A stretch of 64,000 nt of DNA from Chitinophaga sp. (GTDB taxonomy: Bacteria; Bacteroidota; Bacteroidia; Chitinophagales; Chitinophagaceae), in NCBI RefSeq assembly GCF_017745275.1, contig NZ_JAGHZS010000006.1:434001-498000 (forward strand). Reading direction: 5' to 3'. Position numbers and translations under genes: made by a program. Below the pieces are notes generated by a model. It made no database searches. It had not been told where the DNA came from and saw only the letters and a program-made list of their open reading frames with translations. Position 1 is the stretch's first letter. Each line of letters opens with the position of its first letter. This document shows, in pieces, positions 46,044-52,932 of this stretch.

Positions 46044-46086
46044 AAAAGAGACTGTATTATCCTTAAATGATACAGTCTCTTTTTAT
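46044..46086. terminator. Bidirectional terminator
   Basis: Stem AAAAGAGACTGTAT / ATACAGTCTCTTTT (46044-46057 and 46070-46084) with T-rich tails on both strands. It ends locus B and the convergent HxlR gene. Confidence 0.88.
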
Positions 46087-46215
46087 TTGAAGATTATCAT
46101 AGACGTCTGTTGTTATTAAATGAACAAGAGCCAGGTTCTTGAAAAGATATCGTGAAGTATCCCCCGGCGTCTTCGTGTTGCCTGCATTTTTTTTACATAC
46201 CCTGGGTTGCTAATA

Positions 46216-46563
46216 TTATTTCTCTTTAATTTTTATTCTATGCTGCTTACCCCATTTAATCATTTCTTCAATAATGGGTTGCATGCTAAGACAATAGGTT
46301 GTTGGTTTGTATTCAATCCATAGCGGATATTCGTCGTGAATTATTCTTTTAATCAGCTTATTTGCTTCCAGATCCTTGAGCTCTTTGCTTAGCATCCTTG
46401 TGGTGATCCTGGGGATCTTTTTGTGGATTTCCATAAAACGATTATTCCCATTACATAGGGAAAAAATGATCAGCAATTTCCATTTGCCACTTAAAACATA
46501 GAGGGTGTCCTGCACGTAACACATTTCCTTTTCGGTATAAATCCTTTTCGTGGTCAATGACAT
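46216..46563 (-). CDS. HxlR-family transcriptional regulator
   Basis: This 115-residue winged-helix protein has the HxlR layout: Cys15 in 'EMCYVQDTLYVLSGKWKLLII', recognition helix 'PRITTRMLSKELKDLEANKLI' and the wing 'PLWIEYKPTTYCLSM'. It is divergent from a SnoaL-like gene, and the short gap holds an exact inverted repeat (46578-46595), so it very likely represses itself and its neighbour. It lacks the extra C-terminal residues of the HxlR at 8015-8389. Confidence 0.93.
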   Translation of the reverse strand: MSLTTKRIYTEKEMCYVQDTLYVLSGKWKLLIIFSLCNGNNRFMEIHKKIPRITTRMLSKELKDLEANKLIKRIIHDEYPLWIEYKPTTYCLSMQPIIEEMIKWGKQHRIKIKEK

Positions 46564-46577
46564 AACTTTTTGGGTTT

Positions 46578-46612
46578 AGTATACAAAAGTATACTCATAT
46601 CAAAAGTATACT
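46578..46612. promoter_or_regulatory. HxlR operator: AGTATAC-AAAA-GTATACT plus a third half-site
   Basis: Perfect 7-bp inverted repeat at 46578-46595, with an AAAAGTATACT direct repeat at 46602-46612, exactly 17 bases after the first copy. It lies between the divergent starts (46563 and 46651) and overlaps CAAAAGTA, a minus-strand -7-like box. Binding by the adjacent HxlR is strongly suggested but inferred. Confidence 0.75.
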
Positions 46613-46621
46613 TCAGCGGAT

Positions 46622-46629
46622 TAATTTTG
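46622..46629 (+). promoter_or_regulatory. -7 promoter element TAATTTTG for the SnoaL-like gene
   Basis: Fits TAnnTTTG, 21 bases upstream of ATG 46651. The -33 position lacks TTG, as expected of a regulated promoter. The third operator half-site would lie between the two promoter elements. Confidence 0.5.
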
Positions 46630-46650
46630 TTCTGTACAAAAAATAAAAAT

Positions 46651-47175
46651 ATGAATTTTGAAAAAGAGTTACAATACCTGCAAGACCGCATACATATCCA
46701 GGATACTATAAGCAGGTATGCGATTGGGCAGGATGCACACCAGGGAAATGACTGGAATGTGCTTGAACAATGGAAAGATACATTTACTTCCGATGCTATG
46801 TTGGACTTTACAGTTTTTGGTATACCGGTATGTTCCTATGAACAACTCGCTTTTTATATGCGTGGGAATGAAACACAAAAAGGCAAAATGAATGAAGTGT
46901 TTTCAAACTGGCAGCATATGCTAGGCCTACCACTGGTTAGCGTGCAGGAAAATGAAGCAACCGCAAGAACCGACGTATGGGCCACACATAATAGTATTAC
47001 AAACAAGGAGGTGTCTCCTTATTCTCTATATGCAGCCGGTGCTTTTCATGATAAACTGGTAAGAACGCCCCAGGGCTGGAGAATACAATTAAGACGTATG
47101 GAACTATATTTCATGAATACGATATCCGTTGTTGCAATGCCGGGTAATGTAGTGGATGTTATAAGCGGAACCTGA
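46651..47175 (+). CDS. SnoaL-like/NTF2-fold protein
   Basis: This protein has about 174 residues. ATG 46651 is preferred because the upstream frame would run across the operator. The sequence 'LQDRIHIQDTISRYAIGQDAHQGNDWNVLEQWKDTFTSDAMLDF' is the usual start of SnoaL_4 proteins (NTF2-like cone fold), and 'WRIQLRRMELYFM' closes the fold. Such proteins include small dehydratases, isomerases and hydroxylation-pathway enzymes. Its divergent HxlR regulator suggests induction by a reactive small molecule. The substrate is unknown. Confidence 0.88.
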   Translation: MNFEKELQYLQDRIHIQDTISRYAIGQDAHQGNDWNVLEQWKDTFTSDAMLDFTVFGIPVCSYEQLAFYMRGNETQKGKMNEVFSNWQHMLGLPLVSVQENEATARTDVWATHNSITNKEVSPYSLYAAGAFHDKLVRTPQGWRIQLRRMELYFMNTISVVAMPGNVVDVISGT

Positions 47176-47176
47176 T

Positions 47177-47332
47177 ATGATGGCAGGCAATAAGATGACG
47201 CTTGCAGTATTCGCGTTATTCGTTAGCCTGTTGGATAATGCCGGCTCAAACGAAAAGAGGGCTGCAAGCAGTGTGACTAAGACCATCGATGGACCGGACC
47301 AACCAATGCAAATTCGTAGTGCTTCAATGTAA
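47177..47332 (+). CDS. Short ORF with signal-like N-terminus, possibly a truncated gene
   Basis: 51 codons starting 1 base after the SnoaL-like stop. The N-terminus 'MMAGNKMTLAVFALFVSLL' resembles a signal peptide; the rest ('NEKRAASSVTKTIDGPDQP') is not recognised. It stops 8 bases before a dispersed repeat, so it may be the 5' remnant of a longer secreted protein that was interrupted. A genuine small exported peptide is the alternative. Confidence 0.35.
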   Translation: MMAGNKMTLAVFALFVSLLDNAGSNEKRAASSVTKTIDGPDQPMQIRSASM

Positions 47333-47340
47333 ATGTTCTA

Positions 47341-47388
47341 AACTGGGATACCAGGCCATAAAGAAGCGGGTATAAATTAAAACAATAT
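47341..47388. repeat. Dispersed intergenic repeat, copy 2
   Basis: 'aactggg', 8 extra bases, then 'cataaagaagcgggt', mismatch, 'taaat' and a similar tail. It matches 30018-30055. Both copies lie just after genes in non-coding DNA. Confidence 0.55.
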
Positions 47389-47392
47389 ACCG

Positions 47393-47432
47393 TTAAAAGA
47401 ACAACCAGTCCTCCTGGGAGCCGGTTGTTCTT
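47393..47432 (-). terminator. Terminator of the crystallin-like gene
   Basis: 10-bp stem AAGAACAACC / GGTTGTTCTT (47397-47406 and 47423-47432). On the minus strand the stem is followed by TTAACG after its own T-rich arm end. Confidence 0.75.
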
Positions 47433-47451
47433 ATTACCTGTTGTGTGGGCC

Positions 47452-47784
47452 TTAGTTGATCTTGATACGGGAGATCTTACCGTCAAGGCCGTTATTCCGG
47501 ATAAAGGAAACCACTACGTACTCATCTTCATAGCTCCGTTCGAAGGTATCGACGGTATACTCAGGAGAGATCCTTTTTACATTGATGATAGTGAAATCAT
47601 CGGATGTAGAGCCGTCGGGAGAATCATATGCCATAATCTCGCAACCTGGTCTTACGCCATACAATTTGCAAGATCTGATCTCGTCATTCTTTACCGGGCG
47701 GAAGTTCTGTCCAGGTGTATCTTCCACGGTCTGCACAATGTTTTGAGTGCCATTGTTGCCTTCATAAAAAACGATAATACCCAT
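47452..47784 (-). CDS. Small beta/gamma-crystallin-like protein
   Basis: This 110-residue cytoplasmic protein has no signal peptide. 'MGIIVFYEGNNGTQNIVQTV' resembles the first strand and tyrosine corner of beta/gamma-crystallin motifs (YEG...). The later 'GCEIMAYDSPDGSTSDDFTIINVKR' and 'FIRNNGLDGKISRIKIN' look like the second motif with acidic residues that may bind calcium. Closely similar small proteins recur in Chitinophaga-type genomes, to my recollection. It is a single-gene unit with its own terminator. Family assignment is tentative; the gene itself is convincing. Confidence 0.75.
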   Translation of the reverse strand: MGIIVFYEGNNGTQNIVQTVEDTPGQNFRPVKNDEIRSCKLYGVRPGCEIMAYDSPDGSTSDDFTIINVKRISPEYTVDTFERSYEDEYVVVSFIRNNGLDGKISRIKIN

Positions 47785-48455
47785 AATAGATTAAATTTTG
47801 AGAGAGTGAATAAATATAATTAACAGACAATCCTGCAGGATATAACATTAGCAGCCAACAGCGCCTTAGCTTACTTTCATGATTAACAAAAAAAATCATC
47901 AATATTACCGCCAAACGGGTACGCTTTGCAGTTTATAATGGTGATAGTCAACAAATAGTGAGGTGTAAATCAGGTTTTCAGGATTTTATACCATGGTTAT
48001 TTTTTATTTCGAGGTTTATGCTATAGAATAATGTCTGTATGAAAATAAGGAGAATGTTAGAAATAAAAAAATTATTAGTTGTCCTAACATGGTGTTGGTG
48101 GTTTATATCCTTTTTTAACGGGTGTTTTAACAATGCTGGCAGGATGGCAGTTGTTGAGTAATTTGCAACTGGTAAACAAATTAGCCTAAATAAAGTAATA
48201 TAAACTGACCGGGGAATATTAAGGGGAGATCGATTAACTAATCGGCCATAAAAGAAAAAGCCGCTCAATGTGCAGCTTTTTTCGAATTTCTTCGCGGGCT
48301 GCAGGGGACAAATATCGTACTTTTTTGTCTCCGATTTGAAGAAAGTGTACCAGTGTTACAGGCAAGTTTTATAATTATATCTAAGGGAGTAAAAATAATA
48401 AGGCGTCAATGGCGCCTTATTATTTTTTACCAATGAATCTCATCTAAATGGGGAT
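47785..48455. other. Intergenic region of about 670 bases with hairpins, no convincing gene
   Basis: AT-rich. It contains a weak hairpin at 48255-48281 (aaaagccgc...gcagctttttt) and the terminator at 48391-48427. A stretch at 48290-48330 (ttcttcgcgggctgcaggggac) recalls the layout next to tRNA 3' ends, but no tRNA arm can be folded. The 96-codon frame at 47978-48268 (minus) has no features and is doubtful. Confidence 0.45.
48391..48427. terminator. Bidirectional terminator
   Basis: Perfect 15-bp stem AAAAATAATAAGGCG / CGCCTTATTATTTTT, loop TCAATGG. It serves the minus-strand gene that stops at 48456. Confidence 0.88.
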
Positions 48456-48986
48456 TTACGGTGTTGACAATCTTTTGTCTTCCCAATCAATAATTAGTTT
48501 TCTTTTTACAAATAGCCATTGATTATTTTGGCGGGTATAAGTATCATAATAGCGAATACCTTCGGTTAGTAATATCCTTTTTCCATCTTCAAACAAAATA
48601 TGATGGGCAAGACATTGAACAACCCCGGTTGTGTCATCCCCGAATTTGATCAGGTTCTGCCCGTTAAGGTGAAATGTCATATTGTATTTTTCCAGGCCCT
48701 TGAACGCTTTTTCTAATTCTTTCCGCCCTTTTAATACGATAACAGGCTTGCTTGTATCAGGCTCTGACCGATAAACTTCCAACGTACCATTTTCAACAAA
48801 AAGAGCTGCCTGCCGTTGAGCTTTAGTCCTGTCCGCGTAATATGCAAAACTGTCAATTAACTCGCGTATAGCGATGTCATTTCTGAATGCATTTGAATTT
48901 AGTCGCCGTGCGGAGTCCGGTGCGGACTGCGATTTTACAGACAATGTCTGTATTATAAATAGCAGAATGATGGTTACATTTTTCAC
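48456..48986 (-). CDS. Exported SnoaL-like/NTF2-fold protein
   Basis: This 176-residue protein has a signal peptide (MKNVTIILLFIIQTLSVKSQ). An NTF2-like domain follows ('NDIAIRELIDSFAYYADRTKAQRQAALFVENGTLEVY', 'GRKELEKAFKGL', 'CLAHHILFEDGKRILLTEGIRYYDTY'). The mix of export and a SnoaL fold is common in Bacteroidota. It is a single minus-strand gene with a strong terminator. The substrate is unknown. Confidence 0.88.
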   Translation of the reverse strand: MKNVTIILLFIIQTLSVKSQSAPDSARRLNSNAFRNDIAIRELIDSFAYYADRTKAQRQAALFVENGTLEVYRSEPDTSKPVIVLKGRKELEKAFKGLEKYNMTFHLNGQNLIKFGDDTTGVVQCLAHHILFEDGKRILLTEGIRYYDTYTRQNNQWLFVKRKLIIDWEDKRLSTP

Positions 48987-49060
48987 ATAGTGGATTTGAG
49001 GTCAGGGTTTATATTTTCGTTTGTTTCAATGACTGCTAATGTCCTGTTAGTGGATCGTTG

Positions 49061-49633
49061 TTATTGTCTGTCCACTGTGTAATTCAGTTCAGTTACCCCA
49101 CAAGTAAATTGTCTGGTAGTCAACAGGTTTAGTTTTATTTTGTCTTTGATGTCTACAAATAATGGAATGCCTTGTCCAAGAATAATTGGATTAACGAATA
49201 GCCAATAGCCATCAATTAAGTTCTGTTGAATAAGTGAATGTGTGGCTGTCGGGCTACCAAAAAGCAGGACTTCTCCATCTGCCTGTTGTTTTATTTCGTT
49301 TATTTTATCTGAAATATTGTCGCTAATAATTGTTGTATCAGTCAAACCCGCGTCTTTCATTGTTTTCGATAAAACAACTTTGCGAACTTTGTTATACCAC
49401 TTTGAGTGTTGAGTGTCGTGCTTGGTCGCATTAGGCTTGTCTCCTGCGGTAGGCCAGTAATTTTCCATCATCTGGTAAGTTACTCGTCCGTATAATGCCG
49501 TATCGGTTTCGCCGATCCGCTTGCCAACATGATCAAAAATTTCTTCACCAAGTTTGATCCAGTTCATCTCTCCGTTCGGTCCTGCTACAAAACCGTCAAG
49601 CGAAATGTGCATAAATGAAATTATTTTTCTCAT
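49061..49633 (-). CDS. Dihydrofolate reductase-family protein (RibD C-terminal domain type)
   Basis: This 190-residue protein is of the YwjB/YyaP type: start 'RKIISFMHISLDGFVAGPNGEMNWI', 'ALYGRVTYQMMENYWPT' and 'DGEVLLFGSPTATHSLIQQNLIDGYWLFVNPIILGQGIPLF'. These proteins bind NADPH, but their substrate is not established and they do not usually replace FolA. It is the last gene of a tight three-gene operon (11 bases after the AHSA1 gene) led by an ArsR regulator, a common portable cassette. Confidence 0.93.
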   Translation of the reverse strand: MRKIISFMHISLDGFVAGPNGEMNWIKLGEEIFDHVGKRIGETDTALYGRVTYQMMENYWPTAGDKPNATKHDTQHSKWYNKVRKVVLSKTMKDAGLTDTTIISDNISDKINEIKQQADGEVLLFGSPTATHSLIQQNLIDGYWLFVNPIILGQGIPLFVDIKDKIKLNLLTTRQFTCGVTELNYTVDRQ

Positions 49634-49644
49634 ATTTTTATTAT

Positions 49645-50124
49645 TTATGGTTTGTTGCTTTGTAATATTTTAATATAGTTTTCAAGTCGATTTAAAGTCT
49701 GCTTGCCACCTTCAATGGCATTTATCCGTCTATTCAGTTCTTCAATAATTTCTTTTGACTTAAATACTGACTTCATTGTCAGTAATGTTTTTTCTTCAAC
49801 CTCTTCAAATAAAATTGAAACTATGAAATCATAATCTTCGCTTTCGCCAAAATGTTTATAGGATAAAAGGGAAGGTTTTTCTACTGCCAAATACTCAACT
49901 TTGCTATCCCAATCCTGTCCCCAACCATGCATAACAGAATCCCAGGTTTTACCAGGTTCTACATTCATTGATTTTATAGTCAGCGAAAAACCGTCTGGCC
50001 CCCACCATTCTTTTATATGCTCCGGGGTGGTCCATACTTCCCAAACCAAATCCCTTGGAGCATCGAGGATTCTCGTATGTATAAGACTGTTCCCTTCCTG
50101 TTTGAATGTATTGTACTTCTCCAT
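49645..50124 (-). CDS. SRPBCC/AHSA1-family protein
   Basis: This 159-residue START-like fold protein has the typical opening 'HTRILDAPRDLVWEVWTTPEHIKEWWGPDGFSLTI', a hydrophobic-ligand cavity sequence and a C-terminal helix 'GGKQTLNRLENYI'. These proteins are usually paired with an ArsR regulator, as here (4-base gap). The ligand is unknown; a co-chaperone role as in eukaryotic Aha1 is not implied. Confidence 0.94.
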   Translation of the reverse strand: MEKYNTFKQEGNSLIHTRILDAPRDLVWEVWTTPEHIKEWWGPDGFSLTIKSMNVEPGKTWDSVMHGWGQDWDSKVEYLAVEKPSLLSYKHFGESEDYDFIVSILFEEVEEKTLLTMKSVFKSKEIIEELNRRINAIEGGKQTLNRLENYIKILQSNKP

Positions 50125-50128
50125 CTAT

Positions 50129-50455
50129 CTATTTTTTCTTGTTTTGAATTTTAGCCAGATAATTTTCCAATGAGTCTAATTTATTGTCCCAATAGTTTCG
50201 ATATTGATCTACCCAGTCTGTTACTTCTTTTAATCTTTCGAGTTTGGCTTCGCAATATCTTTCCCTGCCCTGTTGTTTGATTACAATCAGGCCACAATCG
50301 TTCAGAAATTGTACATGCAATGAAACTGCCTGACGGGTGATATCAAACTCTTTGGCAATAGCATTAACATTTAGTGATTTCCGAGCCAACATACCAATAA
50401 TTTGCCTGCGGGTTGGATCTGCTATTGCCTGAAAGATGTCTTTTGTTGGTGCCAT
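50129..50455 (-). CDS. ArsR-family winged-helix regulator
   Basis: This protein has about 108 residues from ATG 50455 (MAPTKDIFQAIADPTRRQIIGML). A longer frame to 50608 reads through its own promoter and a tRNA remnant, so it is rejected. The HTH is 'LNVNAIAKEFDITRQAVSLHVQFLNDCGLI', with the wing 'QGRERYCEAKLERL'. No metal-binding Cys set is seen, so it belongs to the metal-independent type that pairs with AHSA1 proteins. It starts 2 bases from a nested palindrome that holds its promoter, so tight self-repression is likely. Confidence 0.93.
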   Translation of the reverse strand: MAPTKDIFQAIADPTRRQIIGMLARKSLNVNAIAKEFDITRQAVSLHVQFLNDCGLIVIKQQGRERYCEAKLERLKEVTDWVDQYRNYWDNKLDSLENYLAKIQNKKK

Positions 50456-50456
50456 A

Positions 50457-50506
50457 TTGCGCAAGTGATTTCTTGCAAATTTATATGCAAGTTTTGACTT
50501 GCGCAA
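50457..50506 (-). promoter_or_regulatory. ArsR-operon promoter embedded in a nested palindromic operator
   Basis: Outer perfect 10-bp inverted repeat TTGCGCAAGT (50457-50466) / ACTTGCGCAA (50497-50506). Inner perfect repeat CTTGCA (50472-50477) / TGCAAG (50486-50491). Read on the minus strand, TTG (50506-50504), a 20-base spacer and TAAATTTG (50483-50476) form an exact Bacteroidota promoter. Repressor bound to either pair would cover it. Confidence 0.85.
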
Positions 50507-50556
50507 ATTTATTTTAACTACTTCTATAAAAAAACATTCAATCGAATTTTTTGAGC

Positions 50557-50610
50557 TTCCAAAATCTTGTTCGAAAGGGAGTGCAGGTTCGATTCCTGTT
50601 CTGGGCACGA
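50557..50610 (+). pseudogene. 3' remnant of a tRNA gene, probably tRNA-Leu
   Basis: Contains a class II-like variable arm (GTTCGAAAGGGAG), a pairing T-arm (GCAGG-TTCGATT-CCTGT) and an acceptor-like strand TCTGGGC-A. The 5' half, whose acceptor should read GCCCAGA, is absent upstream, so this is not a working tRNA. Such 3' fragments are typical attachment-site scars of integrated elements. The Leu assignment is from memory of Bacteroidota tRNA-Leu sequences. Confidence 0.6.
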
Positions 50611-50616
50611 AAAAAG

Positions 50617-50649
50617 AAAGGCTTTAAGTCATTGGACTTGAAGCCTTTT
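50617..50649 (+). terminator. Terminator-like hairpin after the tRNA remnant
   Basis: 14-bp stem AAAGGCTTTAAGTC / GACTTGAAGCCTTT with one wobble pair and a short T-run. Its position 6 bases after the tRNA-like 3' end fits a former tRNA terminator. Confidence 0.75.
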
Positions 50650-50706
50650 AGTTTACACAAATTGCGCTTTTGGGAGGACTTAATATTTAAGTCGTTATAA
50701 AGAATA

Positions 50707-50740
50707 GTTTGTGGTTCGATTCCTGATATGGAGTAGCGAA
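50707..50740 (+). repeat. Second, more decayed tRNA 3'-end copy
   Basis: GGTTCGATTCCTG at 50713-50725 repeats 50586-50598 exactly, 127 bases apart, and the following bases keep GG and CGAAA. The T-stem no longer pairs. Probably a degenerate direct repeat of the same tRNA end, as left by successive insertions. Confidence 0.5.
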
Positions 50741-50911
50741 AGTTTTTTTTCGGAGTTTATTCTTCCAGAATACCATGTAACGGTTTAAGGCTTTGTGTTG
50801 TGGTTGGAATTAAAGAACATTATCCCAGCCCATAGCTAAAAGCCAAATTGAAAACTAAAAATAATCTTTGTTGGTCAGCCCGACATAATACAAAACCACT
50901 GTTGCCTGTTG

Positions 50912-51484
50912 TTATTGGTCTTCGCCCAAATACTTCGCTTTGATAAATCTTGTGCAATCATCTTTAAATTCGTCAGTATAGTCGAACAGTATAGCTGAAC
51001 CGCCTGATTGAACTACCGTTTTTACAAAATTATAAATTTGTTGTCCACCTTGAGGATCAACCCCTGCCAAGTCAAAAATGATTTTGTCTGTCCAGGATAA
51101 AGTTGCATAAAGGGAAAGTTGTCGTCTGGGAGTTCCTGCCAGTGTTTGTATTTTGGTCTTTGGCATAATCCATTTTGTGTTATAGATCATGTTACAAACT
51201 GGATTTGACTTGTTGGCATACTTGTCAAGATAGCCGCCAACGGTCATAGGAAAAAAGCGATGCCAAAACGACTTTTCTGCTATGTGTTCTACATATTTTA
51301 ATGGTGTATTGATTTCAATTAAGTCATTGTATTGTTTTCCTGTCAGTATATCAATCATTTTCAGTTCAACGGGTCGAAAATAGGGTCCGCCAGGAAGCTG
51401 AATAATTATAATGTCACCCTTTGTTAAAATGAATGAGGGAATATAAAATTTGTCAACAGTCTGTTCAGAAAACTTTATCAGCAT
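50912..51484 (-). CDS. Unknown protein resembling the C-terminal half of an ABC-type ATPase
   Basis: This 190-residue protein has no Walker A motif. The C-terminal part 'RRQLSLYATLSWTDKIIFDLAGVDPQGGQQIYNFVKTVVQSGGSAILFDYTDEF' resembles the stretch from the ABC signature through Walker B/D-loop of transporter ATPases (IIFDxxAGVDP). The N-terminal part ('FILTKGDIIIIQLPGG') does not show the P-loop. It may be a degenerate or regulatory relative, or a non-homologous protein with a similar pattern. Codon use looks AT-rich. It stands alone near the tRNA remnants in a likely acquired patch. Confidence 0.65.
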   Translation of the reverse strand: MLIKFSEQTVDKFYIPSFILTKGDIIIIQLPGGPYFRPVELKMIDILTGKQYNDLIEINTPLKYVEHIAEKSFWHRFFPMTVGGYLDKYANKSNPVCNMIYNTKWIMPKTKIQTLAGTPRRQLSLYATLSWTDKIIFDLAGVDPQGGQQIYNFVKTVVQSGGSAILFDYTDEFKDDCTRFIKAKYLGEDQ

Positions 51485-52266
51485 AATGGTTAGTATAATA
51501 GCAGGTAACGGTTTCGGGCTTTGCGTTGAACAATGCGAACTACCAGACCTGAAATAGTCCAGCCAGATTCATGAACAACGAAGTTTGAGTGTGTTTCATT
51601 CATTTCATAAACAATAGGTCTGCAGAGAATTCGGATGGGGCCCCAGCTATACGTTCTGCAGAATATTTGAAAACGTCTGTCGAAGTTAGCACTAAAGTTT
51701 GATAGAATTACTACAATTCCTGATCTGGTCGCCCGCTTACCGCAAGGCAGCTTATTAGTTGCTGGGATGTTCGTTCAGTCTGTTTCATGACCAGCTGTTT
51801 TGTAAGCCCGCAAAACATGACGGAGTAGTGGCGTGGCATCAGGAATTCTCCTATTGGACATTCACTAAACCCATGCACCACCTGAACTGTTGGATTGGGC
51901 TGGACAATGCCACAACAGAAAATGGCTGTCTGTATTATGTGCCCGGCAGTCACAAATGGGGCCTGTAATGTAATAATCCCCGGACGAACCTTCACCAGGT
52001 CTATTCCGTGCAATCTGCGCGGAGAGCGGATAGGGAAGGATAGCATTCGCCTGATCAATAATTCTTTTTCATTTAGGATTGGCGCAAATCAACCGGCAAC
52101 ATTCATACTGCAATAGCAATTTTTGTCCTCTATTATATTGAATGAAGTTTCAGACTGCCGGCAATGGCAAATAAAGCATCGGAATTTGTCAAATTGCAGG
52201 ATGTTTTGAGAGAGCATTAGTCATAAATTTATTACATCGCAATATCTATGATCAATTACCAATCTG
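51485..52266. other. Gene-poor stretch with a pseudogene remnant
   Basis: Besides the dioxygenase fragment at 51699-51968, I see no intact gene before the sigma factor at 52267. The opposite-strand frame at 51711-52058 is only the complement of the fragment. Confidence 0.5.
51699..51968 (+). pseudogene. Fragment of a phytanoyl-CoA dioxygenase-family gene
   Basis: About 90 codons in one frame, with an in-frame TAG at 51756-51758, read 'LIWSPAYRKAAY*LLGCSF' and then 'LFHDQLFCKPAKHDG'. The iron-binding segment 'VAWHQEFSYWTF' and 'ENGCLYYVPGSHKWGL' follow, where the family has HxD and a distal His. Here the HxD reads H-Q-E. The N-terminal third and everything after 'HKWGL' are missing, so the gene is dead. 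Confidence 0.85.
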
Positions 52267-52863
52267 ATGGAATGTGCCAATGATTATAATGAGCAAGCAC
52301 TACTAGCGATGGTCGCCTTGGGTAACGAGTCGGCATTCCTGAAACTTTTTAATCATAACAAAACGAAAATTTACTCAATACTGCTGACCATCACCCGTTC
52401 CCGGGTACATGCAGAAGAGTTACTGCAGGATGTTTTTCTTGTCATATGGAAAAGAAGGAACTGTCTTGAATCCATCTCCTGTTTTCAATCTTACCTGTTT
52501 ATTGTTACCCGTAACAAAGCTTTTAAAGCGTTACGACGTATAGCCAAAGAACAACTTACTGCATATCAGCTTCCGGCGGAGGAATTATATCATGATGATG
52601 TGAGAGAAGCTATGCAGGTGCTTGAGCAGCGCCGGTTGTTACAGCATGCGCTCAGCTGTTTATCGCCCCAGCAACGGCAGGTCTACCAACTGATGAAGAT
52701 AGAAGGATTCTCCAGGGAGCAATCTGCACAAGTAATGCAAATAAGACCTGAAACAGTTAAAGCGCACCTGGCAAAAGCCGTAAAGTTTGTGCAGGCGTAT
52801 TGCCGCGCCGGTATCAGGTTAATGATCTTAACTATTCCAATCATATTCTTCAGGATAAAATAA
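52267..52863 (+). CDS. FecI-like ECF sigma factor (locus C)
   Basis: This 198-residue ECF sigma factor has region 2 'LKLFNHNKTKIYSILLTITRSRVHAEELLQDVFLVIWKRR' and region 4 'LSPQQRQVYQLMKIEGFSREQSAQVMQIRPETVKAHLAKAVKFV'. A C-terminal hydrophobic tail ('IRLMILTIPIIFF') is again present. It heads the four-gene locus C (sigma, FecR, SusC, SusD) and is expected to switch on that operon. Confidence 0.93.
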   Translation: MECANDYNEQALLAMVALGNESAFLKLFNHNKTKIYSILLTITRSRVHAEELLQDVFLVIWKRRNCLESISCFQSYLFIVTRNKAFKALRRIAKEQLTAYQLPAEELYHDDVREAMQVLEQRRLLQHALSCLSPQQRQVYQLMKIEGFSREQSAQVMQIRPETVKAHLAKAVKFVQAYCRAGIRLMILTIPIIFFRIK

Positions 52864-52932
52864 TTTTTCAGCTGCACTAACCCTTTTTCTTTTTCCTGGT
52901 ACTCCTTGTAATTAATAACTCCTATTTGAAAC

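Noticed and set aside
47978..48268. 96-codon minus-strand frame
   Set aside because: It crosses a hairpin region, is rich in Asn/His/Ile and has no recognisable feature.
48290..48330. Possible tRNA 3' end on the minus strand
   Set aside because: The layout next to a hairpin is suggestive, but no T-arm with a TTCGA-type loop can be formed.
50456..50608. 51-residue extension of the ArsR protein
   Set aside because: It reads through the ArsR promoter palindrome and the tRNA remnant; the conserved ArsR start is at 50455.
51711..52058. 115-codon minus-strand frame
   Set aside because: Mostly the complement of the dioxygenase pseudogene, whose plus-strand translation matches a known family.
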